In this document: in pieces, positions 35,095-43,364 of the stretch | Position numbering within the stretch: the stretch's first letter is position 1 | Layout of the letters: each line of letters begins with the position of its first letter | Origin: Streptomyces sp. NBC_00820 | Lineage (GTDB): Bacteria > Actinomycetota > Actinomycetes > Streptomycetales > Streptomycetaceae | Length of the DNA stretch: 64,000 nt | Direction: 5' to 3' | NCBI RefSeq assembly: GCF_036347055.1 | Contig: NZ_CP108882.1 | Coordinates: 3,856,501-3,920,500, forward strand | Program-made: the position numbers and the translations under genes | Notes under the pieces: model-generated | Seen by the model: the letters and a program-made list of their open reading frames with translations, nothing else | What the model was told of the DNA's origin: nothing | Databases searched by the model: none

Positions 35095-37383
35095 CTACGC
35101 GGCACCGCCCGAACGGATCAGGGAGGCCAGCGCCCGCGCCAGATACGGGTTCGCCCGGCGCGGCGCCGAGAGGCCGAGCGAGCCTGTGGCGGCGGCGAGG
35201 GTCATGGCGTACGAGTCCAGCGCCCGGCGCACGTTGGGGGCGTCCAGGCTCGCCCCGGTGACCAGCCGGTCGAGGTCGACGTACGCCGACCTGACGATCT
35301 CGATCCACCGGTACACGCGCCAGTCCTGCCGCCAGTTCCGCGTGTACCGCTCGGCCAGCCGGCCCTCCCAGCGGCGGAACATGCGGTCCCGGATCTCCGG
35401 CCGGGTCGGGGTGAGGTGCATGTGCCGGACCAGGTCGTGGAGGGGATCGCCGACCAGGGCCATCTCCCAGTCGATCAGGGTCAGCGCCCGGACGTCGTCG
35501 CGGCGCACCAGGTTCCAGGGGTTGAGGTCGCCGTGCAGCAGGGCCTCGGTGCGGGCGGTGACCCGGTGCCGGGCGAGGATCTCGCGCAGCCGGGGGGCGT
35601 CGGGCAGACCGAGGAAGCGGGCCATTCGCCGGGATTCCCCGGGCAGGCCGTCGACCAGCGCCACCAGTTGCTCGCTGAGCCAGCCGTAGAACTCGGGCCG
35701 GTCCGTGAGCGGGTCGACCCGGAAGCAGTCGACCCGGGTGAGCGCGGCCAGCTGGTCGACGAGGCCGTCCGCCTCGTGCGGGCGCAGGCCGTCGACCGGG
35801 TGGCCGGGCCTGCGGCCGGGGTCGTCCGGCCCCTCGTAGGTGTGGACGGCGAAGTCGTCCCCGGAGTACGTACGGATGCCGGACAGGCCCCGCGCGCGGC
35901 TGTGCCCGAGAGCCAGGACCCGGGGTGCGGCCACCGCCGCGCCGGACAGCTCGATCTCCGTGAGCACGGCGTGCTCGCTGAGGAAGCTGCGCTCGCGCCG
36001 GGTGACGTCCGCGGCCTTGCGGCGGATCATCACGGGGAAGGGGACGCCGGGCACCCGCAGCACGGAGTTGAGGTGCGCCGTGCCCTTGAACACCCGGTCG
36101 GCCGGGGCCGCGCCCTCCAGGAGCAGGGCGTCCCCGACGGCCGTGTGCGGGAAGTCGGGGTGTTCCGGGACGCGCGGGTCCGGCTTCCAGTCGATCGCCC
36201 GCGCGGCCGGCCCGCCCCGTCCCGCGCTGCCGTGCCGGGCGCCGTCGCCGCGCCAGACGGGGGCGCCGGGGCGCGCGGAGGCCCAGCGGTACAGGATCCG
36301 CTCGATCTCCCGCTCCCTCGGCACATGCGGCAGCCGCAGCGGTTCCGCGCCCGCCTCCAGGGCGCCGCGCACCCGGGCCGTCGCCGCCCGCAGGCTCTTC
36401 TGGTCGAAGGACTCCTCCAGGCTCGTCGCGGCCCGCATCACGTCGGGGTACACCGACTGGGCCCGCTCGAAGGCGACGTAGTGCCGCAGATCCCTGGCCA
36501 CGCCGTTGACTGCCGCGGGACGCACCTCGCGCATGGCGCACGCCCACGCCTCCACGACCGTGTCCCGCTGACGGGCGGGGTAGCGCATGCGGACCAGGTG
36601 GGTGGCGAGGTCGTGCAGCGGGTCGCCGTAGCCGGCCAGCTCCCAGTCGACGCGGACCAGCGGCGGATCACCGGCGGTCGACATGATCAGGTTGCCGCGG
36701 TGCAGGTCGGTGTGGAGCAGGACGTAGGGCCGCCGGGACATCGCGGGCACCCGTTCGGCCAGCCGGACCAGGGCGTCCTCGGGGACACCGAGCGCGGCGA
36801 ACAGGCCGCCGAAGCAGGACCGGTTGGGCTGCCGGATCCGCGTGTCGGCCAGGCCGGCCAGAACCCGGAGGAAGCCCTGGCTGTCGGTGTGGTTCCGGGG
36901 CCACGGCGCCGGCAGGGGCGGCAGGGCCGCGCCGCGCACCTGGGCGTTCTGCGCGAACAGGCCCGCCAGTTCCCGGATCAGCGGCTCGTCCACGGGCTCG
37001 CCGTCACCGCAGACGCCGGCGAACGGAACTCCTTCCACATGGCTGTGGATGGCGAAGTCGTCCCCCTCCACCAGGCACTCGGGCACATGTGGCAGGACGC
37101 CCTTGAGGGACCGCAGGATCTCGGCCTCGTTCGGCCAGGTCCGGATCACCACGGGCAGCACGTCCCGCCGGCGCACCCGCACGGTCACGGCGGTACCCGG
37201 CTCCCGGCCGATGAGCCGTGCCACCGGCTCGGTCAGCGGCATGACGTGGTTGTGGTGGTGGAAGCCCCCGATCGCCTCGCCCTGCCGGACGGCCAGGTCC
37301 GCGAACGCGCGGTAGACGGCGTGCGGCCGGGCGCTGCCGGCGCGCCCCCCGAAAGTGCCGTGGGGGACGGATGGTGCGCCCAC
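35095..37383 (-). CDS. Tandem double aminoglycoside-phosphotransferase-like kinase
   Basis: 762 aa, twice the usual length of an APH-family kinase, because two complete APH folds are joined. The first domain has HTDLHRGN (catalytic Asp226) and RVDWELAGYGDPLHD. The second has HGDLNPWN (Asp619) and LIDWEMALVGDPLHD. Both retain the catalytic Asp, the Asn and the metal-binding Asp, so both may be active. The nucleotide-binding N-lobes differ. GTG 37383 has GGAG 6 nt upstream. The neighbours on the same strand are two HAD-type phosphatases and two GntR regulators, suggesting a phosphorylation-based small-molecule pathway. The substrate (sugar, choline-like or antibiotic) is not predictable. Confidence 0.88.
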   Translation of the reverse strand: MGAPSVPHGTFGGRAGSARPHAVYRAFADLAVRQGEAIGGFHHHNHVMPLTEPVARLIGREPGTAVTVRVRRRDVLPVVIRTWPNEAEILRSLKGVLPHVPECLVEGDDFAIHSHVEGVPFAGVCGDGEPVDEPLIRELAGLFAQNAQVRGAALPPLPAPWPRNHTDSQGFLRVLAGLADTRIRQPNRSCFGGLFAALGVPEDALVRLAERVPAMSRRPYVLLHTDLHRGNLIMSTAGDPPLVRVDWELAGYGDPLHDLATHLVRMRYPARQRDTVVEAWACAMREVRPAAVNGVARDLRHYVAFERAQSVYPDVMRAATSLEESFDQKSLRAATARVRGALEAGAEPLRLPHVPREREIERILYRWASARPGAPVWRGDGARHGSAGRGGPAARAIDWKPDPRVPEHPDFPHTAVGDALLLEGAAPADRVFKGTAHLNSVLRVPGVPFPVMIRRKAADVTRRERSFLSEHAVLTEIELSGAAVAAPRVLALGHSRARGLSGIRTYSGDDFAVHTYEGPDDPGRRPGHPVDGLRPHEADGLVDQLAALTRVDCFRVDPLTDRPEFYGWLSEQLVALVDGLPGESRRMARFLGLPDAPRLREILARHRVTARTEALLHGDLNPWNLVRRDDVRALTLIDWEMALVGDPLHDLVRHMHLTPTRPEIRDRMFRRWEGRLAERYTRNWRQDWRVYRWIEIVRSAYVDLDRLVTGASLDAPNVRRALDSYAMTLAAATGSLGLSAPRRANPYLARALASLIRSGGAA

Positions 37384-37817
37384 TGGCCGCTCCGGGGCTC
37401 GATCGCGCGGCGAACGCGCGGTTGGGGACGGTGGGAGGGAAGTGATGCCCGGGCGGTGGACGACATCAGGGGGAGCCGGCCCCGGCGGATGGCAGGTCGT
37501 ACGTCATGTGCCGGTCGGCCGGGACGGCTCGTTCGTCCACCTTGCGCGCGGATCGGGTACGGATCGCGCGCGGATCCGGGCGGTGGCCCGAGGGGGGTAC
37601 GGCTCCGGGCGGTGGCCCGGTCGATGGCGCGGATGCTATCGCACGGGGATGCCCCTCGAACGTAGGCGACGCCCGAGCCGCCCCGTCACACCCTCCCCCC
37701 GTCACGACACCCGGGAGACCCTCCCCGGTCACGGCCCCCGGCAGGGCCGCCCTCCCCCGTCACGACCTCCGGGAGGCCCTCCCCTCTCACGACCCCGGCA
37801 TGCCCCCGCCTCGCGGG
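37384..37817. other. Intergenic region with degenerate repeats
   Basis: 434 bp between the HAD hydrolase stop and the double kinase start. Two degenerate repeat blocks are visible: CCGGGCGGTGGCCCG twice near 37575-37620, and a CCCGTCACGAC-type block repeated around 37700-37795. No coding bias. The kinase promoter should be here. Confidence 0.45.
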
Positions 37818-38564
37818 TCACCGGCCGCGCAGGGTCCGCAGCAACGGCTCCAGTGACCCGACGACCTCGGCGGCTCCGGCCGCGAGCAGCAGCTTGGCCT
37901 TCCCTTCGTTGCGCGCGTAGCCGAGGAAGGGCACGCCGGCCCGGCGGGCGGCCGCGAAGTCCGACGGGGTGTCACCGATCATCAGGGCGGCCTCGGGTGC
38001 GGCCCCCATGGCCTGCAGCGCCCGGTTGAGGCAGTGCGGGTCCGGCTTGAGCCGGTGCAGGTCCTGGGTGCGGCCGTAGATGTGGGGCGCGAAGCAGCCG
38101 GTCAGGTCCCGGTGGTCCAGGTAGGCGCGCACCACCCGGGGCGAGTTGTTCGTCGTGATGGCGAGCCGGGCGCCCACCGCCCGCCAGGTGCGGATCAGGG
38201 GGTCGGCCCAGGCGGTGGGCATCGCGGAGGCCGCCGCCAGCAGCTCCTCCTGGGTGAGACGTTCCTCGAGTTCGGCCACCAGATCGCTGCCCTGATGGCG
38301 GCGGTCGACCGCGCGCAGCACGACCTGCGGGTCGAGGGTCTCCCGCTCCTCCTCGGTGAGCAGGCCGTGCAGGCCCCGCCCCTCCAGCCAGTCCACCAGC
38401 CGGGCCGCCACCCGTTCCGCCGAGTGCCCGGCGAACAGACGGCAGATCGGCCCGTCGAAGTCCCAGAGGACCACCCGGGTGCCCCTGATCACTTCCCGGA
38501 GTCGCTCGCTCTCGTCCGCGCTGTCGGCGGCGGCCGGTCCGCTCTTCGTCGTCTCAGAAGTCAC
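37818..38564 (-). CDS. HAD-superfamily hydrolase
   Basis: 248 aa, phosphoglycolate-phosphatase-like. Motif I VVLWDFDGPI (Asp35, Asp37), helical cap in the middle, motif II in AITTNNSPRV, motif III Lys in RLKPDPHCL, motif IV IGDTPSDFAAA. All catalytic residues present, so an active phosphatase is expected. GTG 38564 overlaps the stop of the first GntR gene by one base (TAGTG), indicating translational coupling. Substrate unknown; the context suggests it acts with the double kinase. Confidence 0.88.
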   Translation of the reverse strand: MTSETTKSGPAAADSADESERLREVIRGTRVVLWDFDGPICRLFAGHSAERVAARLVDWLEGRGLHGLLTEEERETLDPQVVLRAVDRRHQGSDLVAELEERLTQEELLAAASAMPTAWADPLIRTWRAVGARLAITTNNSPRVVRAYLDHRDLTGCFAPHIYGRTQDLHRLKPDPHCLNRALQAMGAAPEAALMIGDTPSDFAAARRAGVPFLGYARNEGKAKLLLAAGAAEVVGSLEPLLRTLRGR

Positions 38565-39415
38565 TAGGAGAGTGTCAGGTCCGTGGAGATGGTTTCCCAG
38601 AGGGCGTCGAACCACTTCTGGGACTGCTCCACGAACGCGGAGTCCCGCCGTCCGGCTCTCGTCTCGAAGGAGAAGAGGAGGGACTCGGAGCCCAGGGTGT
38701 CGTACATCTCCAGCGTGCCGCTGTCCGTCGGCTCCTCGCGGCGCGTGACCATGTAGTACGCGTAGAGCGCCTCCACGCCGTTGAGCAGGTACAGCTTGAC
38801 CGGCGGGGTGAAGGGCAGGGCGCGGAAGGTGACGTGCACGTCGATGTCGTGGGTGGCGCGCAGGGCCTGGAGGTTGTACTGCAGGACCTGGCCCTGGGCG
38901 TTGCGCATCGCCAGCCAGCGCCGGCGCACCTGGTCGTCGTCCTCGGGGCGGGCGTCGACAGACACGGGGAAGGCGAGGTTGATGTCCCGGGAGGGCAGCA
39001 GCAGCCGTACGTCGATCCGCTCGGGGCGGATGCGGCCCTCGTGGATCAGGCGCAGCGGCTCGCCGAGGGCGGGGATCAGGCTCTGCGCGGTCAGGCACAC
39101 CGCGTCGATGCCGACCCGCGGCGCGGAGAACGCCTCCGTCAGCCGGGGAGCGAGGGCCACCATGGTCGGCTGGGGTTCGTCCGACACCGGAGCGGGCTCG
39201 GCTATGCGCGGCGGGCTGCCCTTGCTGACGTGGCTGAGCAGGCCGTCGTCCTGAAGTGACCGCAGGGCCTGGCGTACGGCGCCGCGCTCGACGCCGAACT
39301 GGCCGGCCAGCTCGGCCTGGGTGGGCAGGCGTTCGCCCGGCTTGAGGTCCCCGGATCGGATCCGCTCCCGCAGGGTGTCGGCGATCTCCCGCGACGTGAG
39401 CCTTCTGCCGTTCAC
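38564..39415 (-). CDS. GntR-type regulator 1 with novel C-terminal domain
   Basis: About 283 aa. Winged helix at residues 1-70 (SREIADTLRERIRSGDLKPG, GVERGAVRQALRSLQDDGLL). The C-terminal ~200 residues are shared with the neighbouring paralogue: VRLLLPSRDINLAFP, FRALPFTPPVKLYLLNG and WFDALWETIS. This is not a FadR, HutC/UTRA or MocR domain. The strand pattern recalls PLD-like or DUF5919 sensor domains without catalytic HKD residues. GTG 39415 is chosen for its spacing to AGGAG; GTG 39421 and 39436 are alternatives. Translationally coupled to the downstream HAD gene. Confidence 0.82.
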   Translation of the reverse strand: MNGRRLTSREIADTLRERIRSGDLKPGERLPTQAELAGQFGVERGAVRQALRSLQDDGLLSHVSKGSPPRIAEPAPVSDEPQPTMVALAPRLTEAFSAPRVGIDAVCLTAQSLIPALGEPLRLIHEGRIRPERIDVRLLLPSRDINLAFPVSVDARPEDDDQVRRRWLAMRNAQGQVLQYNLQALRATHDIDVHVTFRALPFTPPVKLYLLNGVEALYAYYMVTRREEPTDSGTLEMYDTLGSESLLFSFETRAGRRDSAFVEQSQKWFDALWETISTDLTLS

Positions 39416-39480
39416 TGCCACGCTCTCCTGGGTCACAACCAAGACGCTACAACCCCGGTCCAGCACAGGTGAGTTGTTCC

Positions 39481-39495
39481 AAGTTGTTGGCAAGT
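39481..39495. promoter_or_regulatory. Putative operator upstream of GntR-type regulator 1
   Basis: AAGTTGTTGGCAAGT, with another GAGTTGTTCC just before it (39471-39480). Similar to the perfect dyad AAGTTGG-TAG-CCAACTT in front of the paralogous gene. Confidence 0.5.
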
Positions 39496-39534
39496 CGGGC
39501 CTACTCGGCCGAGTTGGCAGACCAGCGGGCCGGT

Positions 39535-40443
39535 CTACGGCGTCAGCAGCAGCTCCGAGCTGATCGTCTCCCACAGCGCGTCGAACCACAGGCGCGACTG
39601 CTCCACGAACGCGGTGTCGCGCGGGCCCGCGCCCCGGTCGAAGGCGAACAGCATCGAGCGCGTGCCGTCGGAGTCGTACAGCGTCAGATGCTCGTGCTCG
39701 ATCTCCCGCTCGCGCCGGGTCAGCGTGTAGTACGCGAACAGCGCCTCGGCCCCGTTGAGCAGGTACAGCTTGACCGGCGGGGTGAAGGGCAGGGCGCGGA
39801 AGGAGACCCGCACGTCGATGCCGTGCGTGGTGCGCAGTGCCTGCAGGTTGTTGCGCAGCACCTGCCCCTGGGCGTTGCGCTGGGCCAGCCAGCGGCGGTG
39901 CAGCAGACCTCCGTCGGAGGCGTCGACCGGGGCCGGGAAGGCGAGGTCGATGTCCCGGCTGGGCAGCAGCAGCCGTACGTCGATCTTGGCCGGTTTCAGC
40001 TGTCCCGTGTGGATCTGGCGGAGCGGCTCGCCGATCGCCAGGGTGAGCGAGACCGAGGTCAGGCAGAGGGCGTCGATCTCGACGTGGGGTGCGGCGAAGG
40101 CGGCGGCGACCCGCGGCGCGAGGCCCGCCGTGGTCGGCTGCGGCGGCGCGGCGGGGCCGGCCGCGAACCGGGTGAGGCCCGGCCGGGGCGCCACGGTGGC
40201 GGGGCTGCCCCTGGACACGTCGGCGAGCAGGTGCTCCGACTGCAGAACGCGCAGCGCCTGACGTACGGCGCCGCGCTCGACGCCGAACTCGTCGGCCAGC
40301 TCGGCCTGGGTGGGCAGGCGCTGGCCCGGCCGCAGCACGCCGGAGGTGATCCGGGTGCGCAGGGCGTCGGCCACCTCACGGTGTGACGTGCGTGACCGCT
40401 GTGAGCTCTTCCGCCCACTGGCGGAGGTGTGTTCCGGGTCCAC
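39535..40443 (-). CDS. GntR-type regulator 2, paralogue of the adjacent gene
   Basis: About 302 aa from GTG 40443 (TTG 40458 also possible; neither has a strong ribosome site). Winged helix HREVADALRTRITSGVLRPG and GVERGAVRQALRVLQSEHLL. The same C-terminal domain as regulator 1, with long identical stretches (FRALPFTPPVKLYLLNG), about 55% identity overall by eye. The pair are evidently a tandem duplication; they run head to tail with 119 bp between. An operator-like dyad and triple repeats lie upstream. Confidence 0.83.
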   Translation of the reverse strand: MDPEHTSASGRKSSQRSRTSHREVADALRTRITSGVLRPGQRLPTQAELADEFGVERGAVRQALRVLQSEHLLADVSRGSPATVAPRPGLTRFAAGPAAPPQPTTAGLAPRVAAAFAAPHVEIDALCLTSVSLTLAIGEPLRQIHTGQLKPAKIDVRLLLPSRDIDLAFPAPVDASDGGLLHRRWLAQRNAQGQVLRNNLQALRTTHGIDVRVSFRALPFTPPVKLYLLNGAEALFAYYTLTRREREIEHEHLTLYDSDGTRSMLFAFDRGAGPRDTAFVEQSRLWFDALWETISSELLLTP

Positions 40444-40529
40444 ACTCAAACGGTACAACTTCCCGCCATCTTGGGGCAGTTCATGGAAAGGTGGTTATTA
40501 GCCGCTTCCAAGCGGAGATAACCAAAGAG

Positions 40530-40546
40530 AAGTTGGTAGCCAACTT
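40530..40546. promoter_or_regulatory. Perfect dyad upstream of GntR-type regulator 2
   Basis: AAGTTGG-TAG-CCAACTT, 7-bp arms, 3-bp spacer, in a locally AT-rich stretch 87 bp before the start. Size and symmetry fit a GntR dimer. Confidence 0.6.
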
Positions 40547-40638
40547 GCACAACATGGTCGAGCTTCCCAGCGGTTGGCCGATCGGGCTCCCTTCCGGAGG
40601 GGAGCCGGGAGCCCGGGCAGGGGACGGCCGCCGGCAGC

Positions 40639-40707
40639 GCACAGCCACAACTGAACAGCCCGCACAGCCACAACCGAACATCGTCAGAGCACAGCCACAA
40701 CTGAACA
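40639..40707. repeat. Three direct repeats of 19 bp
   Basis: GCACAGCCACAACTGAACA at 40639-40657 and 40689-40707, with one-base variant GCACAGCCACAACCGAACA at 40662-40680, and a shorter relative at 40712-40725 (AGAACAACCGAACA). Situated between the acetyltransferase stop and regulator 2, where no gene lies (40459-40773). Confidence 0.85.
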
Positions 40708-40773
40708 CGGCAGAACAACCGAACAGCACGCTACGGATGCACAGTTCAGCGAAGACGGGAGAACAGGGGGCGG

Positions 40774-42012
40774 TCAGAAGACGTCGGGGCACCACGGTCG
40801 CCCGGACGTACGGAGCAGGGCGTCGGTCCTACGGGCGGCGCCCTCGCGCCCTTCCCGGACCCGGCCGAGTGCGACGCCGCGCACCAGGGACCCGTCCCCG
40901 AGCCAGACCTCGGCCAACTGGCCCACCGGCAGCGTGAGATCGGCTTCCGCACCGCCCGCCGGCGTACAGGACGCGCCCTCGGAGGACACCTCGAGACGGT
41001 ACCGGCCCCCGGCGAGCCCGGCCTCGTCCACGACCTCCAGCACCACCGAACCCGCACCCTCGTACGTCCGCGCCTCCAGGGCCCGTGCGACGTCCAGGAT
41101 CCGCACCCACAGCCAGTCGGCCTGCTCGGTGACGCGGGCCGCGCGCAGGTCGGGCAGGAAGAACGGCAGCAGGTCGTCGGGGCGGCGCCTGCCGCTCCTG
41201 ACCTTCGTGATCCAGTCGATCGAGCACAAAAACCGCCACAGCGCGTCCTCCGCCGCCGGGACGGCGGCGAGCAGCCACTTGACGTTCGCGGTGTCACAGG
41301 GCTGCTTGCCCTGCCAGTCACTGTCCACCTCGTACGACACCAGGCCCTCGGCCTCGCCCGAGGCGGAGCGGTAGAGGGCGTAGAACGGCTCGGCCCACTT
41401 GTCGTGGAAGCGCACGGTGCCGGTCTCCGTCTGCCACCACAGCTCGTCGCGGCCGACCATGCCGGGCTGGGCGCGCCGGACCCGCTCGTGCAGCTCAGGG
41501 CCGATCTTGCGGACATCCGCGGCGTCCACGAGGTCGATCCGGGCCCCGTCCGACGGGCCGGACCAGCGCGGGTCGAGGCCGGCGCGGGGGACCTCGACGG
41601 TCCACTCGGTCGTCCAGGTCGCCGGACCGAAGCCGTAGCGGCCGTAGATCGGGTACTCGGCGGCGATCAGCGTGGCGACGACGTCACCGCGCTCCTTCGC
41701 CGCCGCCAGGTCCCGGCCCATCATGCGGGTCAGCAGGCCGCGGCGGCGGTGGGTGGGCGAGACGGTGACGTTGGAGACGGCGTCCGCGGGCAGGGGCGCG
41801 CCGCCCACCGCGGTGAGCTCCTGGGCGAAGGAGCGGAAGGTCGCCACGCAGCGGCCGCCGTCGAAGGCGCCGAGCAGCCGACCGGGCACGAACTGCCTTC
41901 GTCTGGCTTCGAGTTGCGCGGCCGCCAGCACCGGATTCTGCAGGAATCCGGTCTGCAGCGCACGCTGCCAGTCCGCGAACTCGTCCTCTGTGACAGCGCG
42001 CACGTCGGTCAT
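40774..42012 (-). CDS. Eis-like GNAT acetyltransferase
   Basis: 412 aa, three-part Eis architecture: N-terminal GNAT domain with acetyl-CoA motif [15 protein letters not shown], a second GNAT-like domain, and a C-terminal SCP2-like sterol-carrier domain (about 300-412) ending in the free C-terminus PDVF that family members use in catalysis. Mycobacterial Eis acetylates aminoglycosides at several amines; Streptomyces homologues have uncertain natural substrates. ATG 42012 is the family start. It is next to the double APH-like kinase cluster but not obviously in one operon with it. Confidence 0.88.
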   Translation of the reverse strand: MTDVRAVTEDEFADWQRALQTGFLQNPVLAAAQLEARRRQFVPGRLLGAFDGGRCVATFRSFAQELTAVGGAPLPADAVSNVTVSPTHRRRGLLTRMMGRDLAAAKERGDVVATLIAAEYPIYGRYGFGPATWTTEWTVEVPRAGLDPRWSGPSDGARIDLVDAADVRKIGPELHERVRRAQPGMVGRDELWWQTETGTVRFHDKWAEPFYALYRSASGEAEGLVSYEVDSDWQGKQPCDTANVKWLLAAVPAAEDALWRFLCSIDWITKVRSGRRRPDDLLPFFLPDLRAARVTEQADWLWVRILDVARALEARTYEGAGSVVLEVVDEAGLAGGRYRLEVSSEGASCTPAGGAEADLTLPVGQLAEVWLGDGSLVRGVALGRVREGREGAARRTDALLRTSGRPWCPDVF

Positions 42013-42073
42013 GGGGCCACGGTAGAGGGGCGCCCGCCGCCTGTCGCGCACTTTTCCCCGGCCCCCGTGCCCC

Positions 42074-42703
42074 TCAGATCAGCAGATCGTCCACCTGCGC
42101 CTCGCCCACCCGGTACCGCCGGGTGATCTCCCCGCTGCAGTCGTCGGCGGTGCGCTGCAGGCGCTGCCTGCGCCCGGAGATCTCCTGCTCGTAGCGGACC
42201 AGACGCCCCATGGCGTCGGTGAGTTCGAGGTCGGTGCGCGCCTGCAGGTCCGACAGCTCGACCTCGGCGAGCATCTCCGCGGCCAGCCGCCCGTACTCCT
42301 CGTTGTGCGGGGTGCCCAGCGTGACGTGGCGGGCCGAGGAGCGGTGCCGGGCGGGGCCGTCGGTCAGGATCTCCGGGAGCCGCGCCACCACGGAGGCGTC
42401 CGCGGGTGCCGGCGCCGGCACGGCCGCCCGCCCGCGCCGGGCCAGTTCCGCGCGCAGGATGTCGATCCGCCCCTGCAGCAGCCGCCGCACATAGCTGAGA
42501 TCCGCCTCGTCGCGCTGCGCGTCCCGGCGCAGGGCGCGCAGTTCGGGCAGGCTCAGCGGGGCCAGATCGGGCGGCCGGGAACACCCCCCGCCCGACGGGC
42601 TCGGGGCAGGTTCCACGGGCGACGCCGGACCGGAAGGACCCTCGACGCGCTGTGCGGGCGGCCGGTACGTTTCCAGCCGCCCGCTGGTACTCGGTGTGCT
42701 CAT
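42074..42703 (-). CDS. rsiG: RsiG, c-di-GMP-dependent anti-sigma factor of WhiG
   Basis: 209 aa. Two copies of the c-di-GMP-binding motif E-x3-S-x2-R-x3-Q-x3-D are complete: E66-S70-R73-Q77-D81 ([16 protein letters not shown]) and E172-S176-R179-Q183-D187 ([16 protein letters not shown]), each in a long antiparallel helix. This is the published signature of RsiG, which sequesters the sporulation sigma factor WhiG when c-di-GMP is bound. The N-terminal ~45 residues are disordered and Pro-rich. ATG 42703 has a weak AAGAG upstream. It stands alone here; whiG is not in the window. Confidence 0.93.
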   Translation of the reverse strand: MSTPSTSGRLETYRPPAQRVEGPSGPASPVEPAPSPSGGGCSRPPDLAPLSLPELRALRRDAQRDEADLSYVRRLLQGRIDILRAELARRGRAAVPAPAPADASVVARLPEILTDGPARHRSSARHVTLGTPHNEEYGRLAAEMLAEVELSDLQARTDLELTDAMGRLVRYEQEISGRRQRLQRTADDCSGEITRRYRVGEAQVDDLLI

Positions 42704-42861
42704 CTGCTCTTGACCGTCCCCTCGACCGGCATGTGGGAAGCATCGTGCCACCCCAAGTGGCCGCTATGTGACCGAGTGCCCCCGAACGGCCCAGATGGGG
42801 GCTTAAGGATCATTAATGGGCCCGCCACGAGAACACGCGGGCCGCCCGGCATGATGGGTCC

Positions 42862-43287
42862 ATGCGAGCTGTGGTGCAGAGGGTCGACGGCGCGAGCGTC
42901 GTCGTGGACGGCGAGACGGTCGGCGCGATCGAGGGCGAAGGTCTGTGCGTCCTGGTCGGGGTGACCCATGAGGACACCAAGGAGAAGGCGGCCCAACTGG
43001 CCCGCAAACTCTGGTCGGTACGGATGCTGCACGACGAGAGGTCGTGCAGCGATCTCGACGCGCCCCTGCTCGTCATCAGCCAGTTCACCCTGTACGGCGA
43101 CGCCCGCAAGGGGCGCCGTCCGACCTGGAACGCGGCCGCGCCCGGCGATGTCGCCGAGCCGCTGGTGGACGAGGTGGTCGCCCAGCTGCGCGCGCTGGGC
43201 GCGACGGTGGCGACGGGCCGGTTCGGCGCGCGGATGCGGGTGTCCCTGACGAACGACGGCCCGTTCACGGTACTGCTGGAGATCTAG
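42862..43287 (+). CDS. dtd: D-aminoacyl-tRNA deacylase
   Basis: 141 aa, full length for DTD. Removes D-amino acids from mischarged tRNA. The two active-site signatures are SQFTLYGD (residues 73-80) and the cross-subunit Gly-cisPro-type segment, read here as TNDGPFT near the C-terminus. N-terminus [15 protein letters not shown] is diagnostic. ATG 42862. Converges on the ygfZ gene, with a hairpin between. Confidence 0.95.
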   Translation: MRAVVQRVDGASVVVDGETVGAIEGEGLCVLVGVTHEDTKEKAAQLARKLWSVRMLHDERSCSDLDAPLLVISQFTLYGDARKGRRPTWNAAAPGDVAEPLVDEVVAQLRALGATVATGRFGARMRVSLTNDGPFTVLLEI

Positions 43288-43292
43288 GCCCT

Positions 43293-43317
43293 GTCCGGCC
43301 GGAGAACCGGCCGGGAC
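43293..43317. terminator. Terminator between dtd and ygfZ
   Basis: GTCCGGCCGG (43293-43302), loop AGAA, then CCGGCCGGGAC (43307-43317) with one extra G. Followed by a 15-bp direct repeat GCCCCGCAGAGCTGC at 43332 and 43348. Confidence 0.8.
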
Positions 43318-43364
43318 CCCACGGCGCCCCCGCCCCGCAGAGCTGCCGCCCCGCAGAGCTGCGG

